In this document: positions 50,343-63,100 of the stretch, piece by piece
How the letters are laid out: the number at the start of each line of letters is the position of its first letter
Position numbering within the stretch: the first letter of the stretch is position 1
Assembly: GCA_947685225.1 (NCBI GenBank)
Contig: CANTUV010000026.1
Span: forward strand, 54,955,501-55,019,500
Origin: Garcia nutans
Lineage: Eukaryota; Streptophyta; Magnoliopsida; Malpighiales; Euphorbiaceae
Reading direction: 5' to 3'
DNA: 64,000 nt
Position numbers and translations under genes: made by a program
The notes under the pieces: generated by a model
Seen by the model: only the letters and a program-made list of their open reading frames with translations
What the model was told of the DNA's origin: nothing
The model's database searches: none

Positions 50343-52307
50343 AATAAGGTATATGTTTAGAATTTTTGGGGTTTTATTTGAGGGCCTCCTAAGAGTCTGA
50401 AAATGCTTCTTTCTTAAGGCCAATTGGACCGCCTTGGAATGGAAAATGACATGTAACCTTCTCTCTCTCTCTCTGTTTTTTTATCAGTCAGATATAGCAG
50501 AGCATTTTTTTTACTGGGAAAATTAAAATATCATACTATTTTAGCATAACTTTACTATACTTAAAAAAATAGATTTTTCTTTAAAAGAAAAAAGTGTTTT
50601 TAAAAATAATTTTATTTTTTGAAATATTTTTAAAGGAATATATATATTTTTTTAAATTTGAAAGAACTCAAATACTTACCCTTAAAAAATGATAATCTCT
50701 GTCGAATACAGAAACAAATTACTAGAGAAGCAAAACAAAACAATCAAATCTATTGAAATTACAAAGGATTAGCCTTTTTTTTTTAAAAAAAAATTCAAAT
50801 AATTATAATTTCATAAGACAAACAGAGTCCTTGTGACATTAAAATCGATACACAATTCTGCTAATATATATTATCTAGACAATTACTTAAGGGATAGAGA
50901 GAGAATTCTGTGATTTAATCTTAAATCAGATCACGATGCTTTTTATTTTGGGATAAACATAATATTGTTAGTACAATTTTCACCATTAAAAAAATAAAAA
51001 TAATTCACATTTATTTTTATCTTTTGACTCCCTATTCACCTAAGTTTAAATTTTAGAAAAATTCCCAATAATAAATTTTATTGATTTAATGACAGACTAC
51101 ATAATATCACCTGTCAATTCTATTTTATATTTAGAGTTGAGAGTAAAAAAGAGAGATTGTGTTTGTGTTCGCGTGACTTATCATGATATTAGACTTTCTT
51201 AATCCAAACTACCTTTTTTTTTTTTCCTAATTTCATTTGAATAATTCATAACAGCCTCTGTCCATCCACATGATTAGCACCAGTTCAGAGGCAACCTACC
51301 TTATTATGTAATCCACTAATGTCCTCATTTGATTTCCCATGATACTACAAAAAAAAAAAAAAAAAAGCAACTTCGCTAGAGGCGCCGAAAAACTTGACCA
51401 AACAAACTTTACAACACCGATGAATTTTATATATAGATAGATAAATCACTGATAATTACATCAAACCACCAGTCCTTGCAATGCAAAGTAGAAAATAAAC
51501 AGCTAAATTAGCTTTCCAACATTTTGAAAATTGCTTCATGTTTACTTTATTTGTATCAAAATAGCAGAAAGCTGAAACAACAAATATAAGCACATCAACC
51601 ACTATGTAAGTTTAATTTTCCTGAATCACATTATTTGCAAATAATATTGGAGAATATCAATTGCATCCCAGGTAAAATTGACAAGCTATGATTCAGGCAA
51701 ATACCAATTCATCTGATAAATGAAGAAGCTTATCATTATGTTGATACAAAATGTAAATAATCAGCCACTAATTTTCTCGTCAAATAAATAAAGCATTGTC
51801 CTAAATCAAATAATAGAACCTGAGAAAAGAATTTACTTACTATGACAGCCAATAGAATACTTTCTCATCCATCATTTGCAGTCACGAATGGCAACCGCAA
51901 CTTTTTTTTTTAATAAAGATACAGTCGAACCTTTTCCTCGTACACAATTATTGTTATTGTCAAGCATTTGCCGGCCACTCGATTTACCAAATAAGAAGCA
52001 GAGATTGAAGTTGTTCCCACTCGCTCCTCAAACCAATAAATCATGTCTCTTACACCATATCCGTTCTCAGAAGCATTTGATGTCCCCAGAGCATCAGTTC
52101 CCTTGTGCTTTGCTAGACAACAGATAACAGACATCATTCAGTCTTTTTTATTTGCCAAAAAATCAGAAGGGTATATAATTTGTCGCTGACTGCCCTTTGG
52201 TAACCCAGCTCAAAGAAAAATTCTCAGCACTGAATAAATAAATATCTACACGTCCATGCTTCTCGAGTGTATATTTTCCAGAAAAAAATTGCAATCCATC
52301 CATGTTG
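50343..52307. other. AT-rich DNA and GAUT7-like 3' region
   Basis: Gene-free. The part from about 51850 to 52307 is less AT-rich and probably is the 3' untranslated region of the GAUT7-like gene, which ends at 52308 on the minus strand. Confidence 0.5.
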
Positions 52308-55300
52308 TCATTGATTTACATTGCACTCGCCCAAGAATTGATCATCTCTGTTCAGAAAACTTTTCCAATAGTGTTTATACTTTGGGATTCCAAGGTCCAG
52401 CCAAGGTTTCATTTTACCATTATAGTGCAATAATGCAGCATTCTTAATAGCTTGCATATCAAGCACATAATCATGACCTAGTCCTGACAATGCCCACGCA
52501 TTATCAAGAGCATAAATTTGGTTCTGAAAGGTAAGCAAACTCGCACTCAGTGCAACAGCTTCAATTGATCCCGGCAGCTAGCTAGCCTGCTTTTCCATAA
52601 AAGAGATGACAGAAAAATGAGAATCCAAAGTGGCTAATGTTTTTTTTCATCATAAGTGCACTTGAATCTAAAATGAAAAAATGGGGATCAAAATTCATTC
52701 ATCAAAAGAAATGGTTAGATTAGATATGTGCAACTAGTTTTGCCATTGCATTATAAGAATACAACAAATGAACAAAGCATAAATGCGCAAGAAATGAAGA
52801 AAATTAGTCTGTCACCTGTTGTTCCAATTTTCGGAAAGTGTGGGTAAGATCCAGCTCTCTCCACCTGACAAGATCAATTATATTTAATCCAGACATCCAA
52901 ACACATGGTTTTTTGTCAAAGTTATTTTCACCAAAATTAGTGGCAAGCTGACACAACCGCACTGAGCATAACTGCAAAGCACCATTTACTTTCCCTGCCA
53001 TGTTGATATTCCATAAATCAGACAAGTCTCGCTGGACAACGACATCATCATCCAGAACCACAACTTTCTTCAGGTTCTGGAATATATATGGAAGAAGATA
53101 GTGAGCATGAGGGAAAACAGATATGTATTCTGTTTTTAAATGAGTCGCGGATGGGTTATCAACACTGTGAAGAGAAACACAAAACTCGACGGGCAAGAAC
53201 ATGCTTAACAAAGCTGCCTTATCATGATAATCTACGTCAAGTTGTTCAATGTTCAGCACTTGAATGGTTGCTTCCCTGTAAGTATTTCTGAAGAATCACA
53301 ACTTCATTCAAAAATAATTTTGTTCAGCAGTCAGAACATGAAAAACCAGATTCCCACTATCCTGCAGTGTGCAAATAATCCATTAGAATAAATATATCAG
53401 AATTTACAGGTATTTGACCCTCAAAAGTACATAGCAGAACACTAGAGCATACTCTTGTTTGTGTAACAGTGGAGTTGATGACAACTGAAGATGCAAGTAC
53501 ATTTTGGAGAATATCACATAGTGATGCAATGCAGGATCTGAAAATTTTTCTGAGGGAGATGGTGTTGTGCCTAGCAAGGAAGAATTGAAATATTCCACAG
53601 TAAGTTCCATAGACAGACAGTGAAGACTCTTTGGCATGGTCTCAACTGCAAGCTGATAGAGGAATGCACTCTGCTTCATGTGAAAGTTAGCTTCATCTTC
53701 AGTCAAATCAAGTATTTGTCTCAATTTCTTGTCAACATTCTGACATTCCACAGCGCATGTTTTAGCTTTGGCTATTGCAACTTCCATCCTATGCAAATTC
53801 TTCTCAATTCTGATCAAGCAGGAACACTGATTAGTGCATTTGGCAAAAACTATGAGAGCTTTCAGTGCAGGTATTAGATGCCCTACAGAGACAAATCAGC
53901 AATCACAACTTGAATAAATCTACCATGAGGGAAAAGGTCAATATGTCAACTGTAAGAACTTTGAGGACTCTGTAAATAAAGCTGAACTCTGATGATTTCA
54001 CTAATTTATGAAAGGATAATTTATGTGCAAAAATTTTTTTTCCTCTTCGGTACTTAGGAGAAGAGGAGTTTTTTTTTTTTTTCCTTTTTAATGTTGAAAT
54101 CATCATTGTGCCTTGTCATATCAGCTACAGCTAGCAATAGAAATGTAAGCTTCTCAAGGTGGTAACACTAAAACCCAAAAGAAAACAAGCACAACACAGA
54201 CTATGATGAACACTTTAATTGCCAACATAAAGGCTATATACGTACACGTAATTAAGATAACTTCATCATGTGCAACGGCGACAACAGAATATTTTGAGAA
54301 AACGAATATACCAAGTAAGGCTGATAACTAAAAAGTTAAATGGTTGAACTCATTAGAAAAGAAATGCCAACCAATGTTGAAATAAAGGTTCAAAATCTAG
54401 TCTCCATTTGGGATTGAGTTTGGAGCTATATTCAAAATTGTGCTTTGTTTTTGTTTTTATTTTTTTAAATTTCTTTATTGTTTTTGGTAAACCATGATTT
54501 GGGCAAAGTTAAAAAATCAAGCTTTTTCTAAACCATAATTTACTGAGATCTAATTACTGTTAAAGAAGCCTAACTGCACCGCCAAACAAACACCCAGTAT
54601 TTCCACTTGCAGCGGTGGGATTAAAATTTTTCCAGACAAAACCAGAAGCAGGGAAACACAGAGTGCTGACCCTATCTAAGGAGGGTCCACAAAAGGCTGA
54701 TCAAGATAAGTCCTATCTTGGCAATTTTTCAACCAAGTGATCAATCTTAAAAAGTCAAACTTCATGCGTATGCACATAGGAGCCAAGAATTTCCCACTGG
54801 TACTAAAACTTTATTGCACTAAGTATTAAGCCAGTACAAGTACAGAATCCAGTCTCTAGCGTACAAGAGGTATGCCCCATTTTTTGCACAATCTAAATGA
54901 AATTTATCTCAGATGACAAAAATGAAAAGTAAATAACTCAGTATGCTCCTTTTATTGATAGTTATATCAAGCCAAAACACAACAGATGCAAGTTACACTA
55001 ACTCTTATAGCAGAAAAACATTAGTTTCACAATTATGACAAAAAAAAAATGTATTAACACTGAAGATGTATTAACTCCACAAAATAAGCAATTGCATCAT
55101 TAAATATAAAATGGTAATTTCTATATCTTTGCTTCCTTAGTCTACCTAATGCAAAATCCATCCTTAACAGGTTCGTGGTCACAAGATAGCATCCTAGACA
55201 TAGAAACTTGCAATCAGTTACCGTGGTGGAAGCTCAACATCTGTTGTACTTTCACTAAGAACCCGCTCAAAGTCTTGAATATTATGTTTTAATTCCTGAG

Positions 55301-57622
55301 TTAACTTGTTCTGTGCTGGAAGTTTGGCAATACTTGGATAATATGCTCTGGCAACAAAAAGCCGGTCTTTCAATTTCTTCACTATAGAATCCTTCATATC
55401 TTCTTTATGTTCTTCACGCCATAGGCAGTAGCTCCCAAATCTAATCTCACATAATTTTTCACTTTCCTCATTGCTTTTCATGGATTTAGTTACTTTGGTT
55501 GTATCAGCTTCATCACGCTGCCATAGAATATATTAAAAAAAGAGGAAGTTAGACCTTAGAAGCTTGATAAAAGAGATATGGCTTAGTGAACTACCAAACT
55601 GCATGCGTACATTTCCTAGAACAAGAGGTTGCAGCAAAGAATGAGATGCCACTGGAGTACCTGTTGATAGTTTGAAAGAAAAAAAAAATTAAGTCTTATC
55701 ACAAACGATTATCTATGAAACACTTTACAAAAATGAGCTTGAAAATACCTTTTTGCTTGGTCATTATGCTTTGAGCCTGTACTGCTAGTTACATTTCTTG
55801 CATCATCTGCATGGTTTCTTAAAGCATCCTGAGAAACATAACAAAAGAAAGCATGATGGACTAAGCGAAAAGCTTAGATGCCTTTACTACAGGCTAAAAA
55901 GATATTAAGCTTAATGATGAAGAGGCATCATTCAACCATTCCTGCAAATGGATTTGTGGGTCATAAAAAAAGGAAAAGAAATTGAAAGACACTGCTTAAA
56001 GAATGAAAAAAAATATGCAAAAAAACAATGCATTATTAATAAAAGCTAACATAATGGAGAAGGAAGGGAACTGTGGGGGGAGCACTGCTGCAGCACTTGT
56101 GGGAACCAAAAAGCTAATTGCATATTTTCATATAATATTCCATTATATCCCTCAATAGTTCCATTATATCCCTCAATAGCCGGCTGCAAATAAAAGATCA
56201 AATTTGCTTCATGCCACTCAATAATAGTTCCCAAAATATTTTTTACTCCAACAATGTGAAGGCCAGTATGAAGGATGATTCATTGTAATTATATAAGAAC
56301 ATAGCATTTAGATGCTAATTCTTTTGATTATATCTGAAAGAGGTGGAAAATGAAAGCATCACCACTATCAGAGCTGCACTTCAAAATTTGAAAAAAGAAA
56401 CAAAGAGAAAAGTGAGATAAAGGAATGCGGCTGTTGGGTTGTAGGGCTAGTATGGCTGACAATTGCAGAAAACTGAAAAAGAGGCAACCTTCTCCCATGG
56501 ATGGGTTTGGGTTTTACCACATTATAAGTTTAGTGAAAGTACTTATAATATCATCTTAAATGTGCACAAAATCCACATTACTTGTGCTAAACATTTTGCA
56601 ATGTGAAATAAAATCACTATGAGATGCATTTAAAATTTAGATATACTAATGTCTTTGATATGCATCACATCTTATCTACCATGTGCTCACCCGCAAACTT
56701 AAATAAATGATCATTTACCTATGTGACAAGAAGAGCTTTTTGCACCCATTATAATATAAATATTAAGCAAAAAATTACACACATAAGGATAGTATAATAA
56801 GAGAGAATGCACTTGCAAACCTCTATATTTGGAAGCGTTGGCCCAAAATGATCTGTAATTTCCTGTACATTGGATTGACTCTTTGTATCCTTCTGCAAGT
56901 AAACAAAATGAGTGAAAGGACAAGCATGAGAAGTTTATAGTAAATTGCTAAGAACAAAAAAGCACTGATTTCCTCATATGGGTTGGGGCGAAAGAAAATG
57001 CTGAAATTTGAAAATTAAAGTGGAATTTCCGGAATAGATTAGCGAATCAACAGCGAAATTTACTGTTAATATGACATTGATTTGCAAATGAATCACCTGA
57101 TGATGGTTTATATGACCACTACCCTGATCACCTCTACGATCATTCTGCTTTAGATTAAAATAAAAAGAAGTCGTATGAATAAAGTTGCTGTACTGATACT
57201 AGCAATTTTTATCAGTTAGAATTTACTAATAAGTTCAAATACTCACCGAGCCAGAACCCGAACTTGAACCAGATCGATCAAAAACGTAACCTAAGAAAGT
57301 GAAGTGGAGCAAAAACAAGGTTCATAAAACAATAACAAGATTAATTTTAGATACACAACAAAGAGATCTCAAGTGCATTCAAGTGCAGATTGAATCTCAT
57401 TATAGTTAGATATGGATCTGAGAAGATTTGAAAAGCAATTAAGAAACGGATCTAATTCTAGAAAAACAGGAAAAAAAATATACCAGTAGAGTGAAAACCA
57501 TTGTAAAGGCCAAGTAAGAAGACGAGGGGAACGAGCATAGAAAGGACGACAAGGAAAAGCACACCAATCGCCAAACACCTCCATCGCCTTTTCCCCGAAT
57601 AACCCCCGCCTCCGCCTTTCAT
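52308..57622 (-). pseudogene. GAUT7: GAUT7-type galacturonosyltransferase pseudogene
   Basis: GAUT7 is the Golgi membrane anchor of the GAUT1-GAUT7 homogalacturonan synthase in pectin synthesis (GT8 family). Exons in transcript order: 57622-57484 (MKGGGGGYSGKRRW, then a membrane anchor LAIGVLFLVVLSMLV), 57290-57247, 57144-57097, 56892-56821, 55828-55749, an uncertain 55660-55600, 55517-55222 (GSYCLWREEHKE, VARAYYPSIAKLP), 53809-53453 (KKLRQILDLTEDEA, MPKSLHCLSM), 53361-52816 (VVVLDDDVVVQRDLS, CVWMSGLNIIDL) and 52577-52308 (YALDNAWALSGLGHDY, LLHYNGKMKPWLDLGI). Breaks: a one-base loss in an A-run near 53502-53505 shifts the frame after HHYVIFS, and exon 9 has in-frame TGA codons at 53310-53308 and 53298-53296, at positions that are Ala and Trp in GAUT7 proteins. 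The variable stem exon 6 joins in phase only with a poor donor. Motifs elsewhere are well kept, so inactivation looks recent, or the assembly has errors. Confidence 0.85.
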
Positions 57623-59265
57623 TATCCTCCACCTCTTCGTCCTCCACCTTAATATAATTATTTCCTTCCTATACCTCCTCTTTCACAGGCGGTTACTCGC
57701 CGCGGAAGCTTTAGTGAAAAAGAATGAATGCCGGAGGTTATGTTAAAGACAAGTAACAGTATCCAATTGGCAAAAAGTGGAAAGATTATATCTAATAAAG
57801 AGTATTGTATCGCTAAAAGAGAGACAGTGAAAACAAGTTAGTTCTTCTTCTTCTTCTTCTACATTTTAGGTAGTGATTGCCATATAGAAAATTTTGCTTT
57901 TCATTACCCACACAAAGTCTAACTCTTGAAGAATGTTAACAGTTGGAGATTTGCACATGACGCCAACATTATACAAAAACTTGCTTTTTAAAAAAAATAT
58001 AATTATTGTTATTATATTAAGGTAGACTGCTACTATACAAATGCGAATCGTTTTGGGTTTTCTCTTTTCTCTTTTTTCTTTAAATTAATTAAAAAGATAA
58101 AAAGGAAAGCTTTGCTTTAAATATTGCTTCTTTTTTTGTTTTTCTTTAATTAAGGATAAAATATTATTTGGGAGAATTTCTAATAATTATTATTAAAGTG
58201 CTTTGTGCTTTAATTAGAATTTTTTTTCTTTTTAAATTTTTTATCTTCTGTAAAATTTGTGTCTGGGAAGGAATTTAAGTTTGAAGTATCTTTTTAGATG
58301 TCTTTTGAGCTTATTTTATTGAAAATTTATATAGTCAATTTCAATTTATTTAGGACTAAGGTTTAGTAGCAGCAGCAGCAGCAGTTGTTGTAAATCATGC
58401 TTTGCATGTGATATGAACCTTTAATTGTAAAGGTTTAAACCAAATTACTCTGATTTTCAATTTTTATAAGCATTTAATGGTTAATGATTTAATTTAATTA
58501 ACGTGTCAGAGCTTCTTTTCCAATTTTATCCTTAAATAATAAAAAAATGTTAATTTTATTATTTTTTATAATTATTTTATTCTCTGTGATTGAAATTCTT
58601 GAGATTTTGGATTAGATACAAAAATTTATGCAAAATTGACCACAAAAGTATTTGCTGGCATTAGATGTTCTATTACCTGTTATATATATTGCTTTTTTAT
58701 ATTTAAAAAAGAAAATAAAATCAATTAGGATTCCTAGTATAGCATATAACATTAGTTTACGCAAACACAATTAATGATAAATTAGAGATATACTTTAATT
58801 CATTTATATTACTAAATCAGCATAAAATCACAGGGAAAGACAGAACAAAGGGAATGTATTTATATATATATAATAAATGGCACGATACAGATAGAATCTC
58901 TGAAGTCTGAAATACAGTATTTGTTAAGAGACACTCATTAAGCTCTCCAACATATTCCCACTGGAGTTCACACAGATCTCATACTCATTAACTACAACCA
59001 AGAACAGAAAAAAAAATTGTATAAAATAAAATCCTAAAACCTATGATTTGCTTTTACATTGAACATGAGAAAACACCATTGGCCAAAACAAATTTTAATT
59101 AGAAAAAACCTGAATAAAAAATCAAATGAAAAAGATCACCTAATAAAAATGGCAAATAGTTTTATCTTAGCATATATTTATATAGATAATATATATATAT
59201 ATAACCTACAACAAGACATGTATAAAAAGAATAAAAAAGGGGAAAATTTCAAGGGCAAAGAACAG
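57623..59265. other. region upstream of the GAUT7-like gene
   Basis: The first 250 bases, with a TTC microsatellite (about 57843-57860), should contain the former GAUT7-like promoter and leader. The rest is AT-rich with a GCA microsatellite (about 58369-58385). No gene is seen. Confidence 0.5.
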
Positions 59266-59890
59266 TTACTTGGGCTCTACTTTTGCAGGAAGCGAGTAAC
59301 CCCCACTGTAATCAAAGGCATTACAGTCATTATTAACATCCTTTCTGGGCACATCATTGTAAGGATGTCTAGAAGCACCTCTTGAAGTTCCAAAATCATT
59401 TGCAGAAGAGGACCATCATTTTGTAATATAGTCTCTATTGCCTTCAGTACTTCACTCATGGTTGGACGTTCTGCAGCTGATTCTTCTACACATTGCATGG
59501 CTAATTCCAGGAACCTTCCAAACCCAACAAGATTTCCTGAGTTTCTTATGGTTGAATCCATTAGTTCCCTCAACCCATAGTGCTCTTCATCATTCTTGTT
59601 CATTGCCATTCGCACTTCACGAACAATGTACTTTCCTTTCTCAATCGGTTGTTTAGCAGTTACTAGCTCTAGCATTATCACGCCAAAGCTATAGACATCA
59701 CTGTTTTCAGTTAATTGTTGAGTCATGTAATATTCAGGATCCAGATAGCCCTGCAAATGAAAATCATTTAGTGCACAAGAATTATACAACTAGGATTGAT
59801 GTGGTGTTATAGTCTTGTTTCTTAGACAGGATATGTCTGCAAAATGAGATGAATGTAGATGCTGCAGTTACTCACCAGGGTGCCCTTAAC
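59266..59890 (-). pseudogene. 3' end of an LRR receptor-like kinase gene (HPCA1-like), disrupted
   Basis: Two minus-strand exon parts remain. 59890-59876 encodes VKGTL and ends at a good donor (GTGAGT). 59750-59266 continues GYLDPEYYMTQQLTE, the kinase subdomain IX segment DVYSFGVIMLELVT, then VREVRMAMNK, LELAMQCVEESAAERPTM (subdomain XI with its Arg) and AIETILQNDG. Kinases of the At5g49760/HPCA1 group share these blocks. Two lesions: the upstream exon is cut off by a Ty1/copia LTR exactly before the Val codon, and after QNDG (about 59412) the frame shifts by one base, while the family-type tail (HPYNDVPRKDV, FDYSGGYSLPAKVEPK) continues in the other frame to TAA at 59268-59266. The rest of the gene should lie beyond the window. 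Confidence 0.85.
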
Positions 59891-60106
59891 TGACAATAAT
59901 TTCTGATTTGAATCCCTCCCTTTGCTTCTGATTTTCTATTGAATTTATAGCTCAAGAATACATAATTAGCCGTTGGGTAAATAGGCAAAACAAGGAAATA
60001 GAATAATCTTCTAACAGCTATAAAACTAAAGAAGGAAAATATTTACAAATGGCAATATAAAGTCAACAGCTATAAAAAATACAGCTGTCAACTATATATG
60101 GTAACA
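59891..60106 (-). repeat. 3' LTR of the Ty1/copia element
   Basis: On the minus strand the LTR begins TGTTACCATATATAG at 60106, directly after the polypurine tract AAGGGGGA (60114-60107), and ends ATTATTGTCA at 59891, so about 216 bases with TG...CA ends. The end is placed where receptor-kinase coding sequence resumes (GTTAAGGGCACC). A TATAAA lies at about 59953-59948. The adjoining 5 bases TTAAC (59886-59890) should be the target-site duplication. Confidence 0.75.
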
Positions 60107-60113
60107 TCCCCCT

Positions 60114-63100
60114 TCAAATTGATGCTAATTGATCAAGAAGCATCAATTTGCCAACAAGAAATTGATGTCGTTGTCGCGGATGTGCCTTGGTGAATAAATC
60201 AGCAATTTGAAGTGTGGTGCTCACATGGGGAAGAGAAACGATATGATTATCCACTGCTTCACGAATATAATGACAATCGACCTCAATATGTTTCGTGCGC
60301 TCATGGTAGACAGGATTAGTAGCTATTTGAATTGCACTTGTATTATCTGCATGAAGAGAAGTAGGATCATTTTGAGGAAAACCAAGCTCAGTTAGTAATC
60401 CTCGTAGCCAAGTAATTTCAGAGCAAGCTGCAGACATAGCACAATATTCTGACTCTGTTGAAGATTTGGATACTCGATCTTGTTTCTTGCTTTTCCATGA
60501 GATCAAAGAATCCCCAAGAAACATACACCAACCAGTGACAGATCTACGAGTATTTGGACATCCTGCCCAATCTGCATCACTATAAGCAACCAGCCGTATT
60601 GGACAACCGGCCGGAAAATATAAACCACGAGAAGTTGTGCCCTTGAGGTAACGAATGATGCGACGAACCGCAGCCATATGTAGATGTCTTGGGGAATGCA
60701 TAAATTGACTAACTTGTTGTACGGCAAATGAGATATCCGGTCGTGTAATGGTTAAGTAATTCAAACTACCCACCAACTGTCGATACAATAACGGATCAGA
60801 AAGTTGTTCGCCTTCATCTGCATGATACTTAGTATTCACTTCAAGAGGTGTATCAACTGACGGTGATGCTTGCAATCCTGCTAAAAGAATTAAATCTTGT
60901 ATGTATTTATGCTGATGCAAAAAAATGCCAGAAGAGTCAGTATGAACTTGCAATCCCAAAAAATAAGTAAGTTGTCCAAGATCCTTCATATAAAAGGAAT
61001 CTTCAAGGTGTTTCTGAAGTTGAGTAATCAATAAAGAGTCAGTGCCAGTAACAACAATATCATCAACATATACTAAAAGAACAACAATTCCAATGGAAGT
61101 TTTTCGAAGAAATAAAGAAGAATCATATTTGCTTTGAATAAATTGAAATTGAAGTAAGGTTGAGCGAAATTTTTCAAACCATGCTCGAGGAGCTTGTTTT
61201 AATCCATACAAGGATCGATTCAACTTACAAACTTCTGAAGTGGATGAGGAAAATAAACCTGGAGGAGGTGTCATGTATATTTCCTCTTTGAGATCACCAT
61301 GCAAAAAAGCATTCTTTACATCAAGTTGTCGGAGTGGCCAACCTTGTGAGGCAGCAATAGCAAGAATTGTTCGAACTGTGGTCATTTTTGCTACAGGAGC
61401 AAATGTCTCCTCATAATTAATACCATACTCTTGTCTATTACCCAAGGCAACTAACCGAGCCTTATATCGATCTAGTGAACCATCAGATCGAAATTTTAGT
61501 GAATATACCCACTTACAACCAATGGGTTTGACACTGGATGGACACTTAACAATATCCCATGTCTGATTATCTTGAAGAGCTTGAAGTTCTTCTTTCATTG
61601 CTTGATTCCAACACTTATGTTGAGCAGCTTGTGAGTAACATGATGGAACTGAAATAGAAGACAAGTTAGCAGAAAATGATGTATATGAGTCATACCTTGG
61701 AGGAGGACGAGAGACTCTAGTCGATCTTCTTGGAACAAGAGGAACTTGAGTAATTGATGGGGCTGGATCACTTTGTGTTGCTACATCATTTGTAGTTGAA
61801 TTGGAAGGGTCCAATCCTGGATCATTTGACGGGGCAGAGTCGGAAGGAGCCAAGAATAATGACGTTGATGTTGGTCCAATCTTGGAGCAAGAAGAACGAC
61901 GTTGGTACACAAAACCAGGTTTGAACCGGATAGGACCAATATTATCATCCTCAAATTTTGGAAGCTTAGCAAATTCAGGTGATGCAATAACATGAGTTGG
62001 AAAAAAATATTGATTCTCAAAGAAAATAACATTCCTAGAAATGCGGATCCTTTTAGAATTAGGATCATAACATGCAAAACCTTTGTGATTAATGATATAA
62101 CCTAAAAAAGCACATTTAACAGATTGAGCAGAAAGCTTATGACGTTCATGAGGAGGTAAATGAACAAAGCAAACACATCCAAAAGTATGCAAATGTTGAT
62201 AATTAGGATGTTGACGATACAATCGAAAATATGGGGAATCAAAATTTAGGTTTTGAGATGGTAAACGATTAATCAAATAGACAGCAGTAGATAAAGCTTC
62301 AACCCAAAATTGTGAAGGAACAGAAGATTCAAGTAATAAAGAACGAGTCACATCTAAGAGATGACGATTTTTTCGTTCAGCCAAACCATTTTGTTGAGGT
62401 GTATATGGACAAGAGCGTTGTGATATAATACCCTTGCTATTCAAAAAATCATGGAATTCATTAGACATATACTCTCCACCAGAATCAGACCGCAAAATTT
62501 TAATAACAGCACCAAATTGAGTGTGAACATATGCAAGAAAGTTTTTGAACATTGAAAACACCTCAGATTTTGAGCGAAGAAAATAAATCCAAGTATAGCG
62601 ACTATAATCATCAATAAATGTCACAAAATATTTATAATGAGCATGCGAAATTACAGGCGAAATACCCCAAACATCACTATGAATTATATCAAAACAATTT
62701 GTAGCACGAGTACCAGTAATAGGAAAAGGAAGAACTTTACTTTTACTTATTTTACATGTAGAACAATCAGAACAAATATTAGAAGTACTTAGATGATTTG
62801 AAGTTTCTAATAAACCAGAATTGAACAAATGGAATAAAATAACGGAGTTGGGATGTCCTAAACGTTTATGCCACACCATACTTTTATTCATAATAATAGA
62901 CGAATTCAAAGCAAAATGATTTGGAGCAGAAATATGCAAAGGAAAAAGTCGTCCTACTTTAGGCCCCTTCGCGATCACCGTCCCCGACATTTGATCCTGT
63001 ACAGAACATCCATCACGAGAAAAATGTACATCATAGTTATTTTCTACTAATTGACCAACTGAAAGAAGATTATCAGAAAGCCCAGGGGATACAAAAACAT

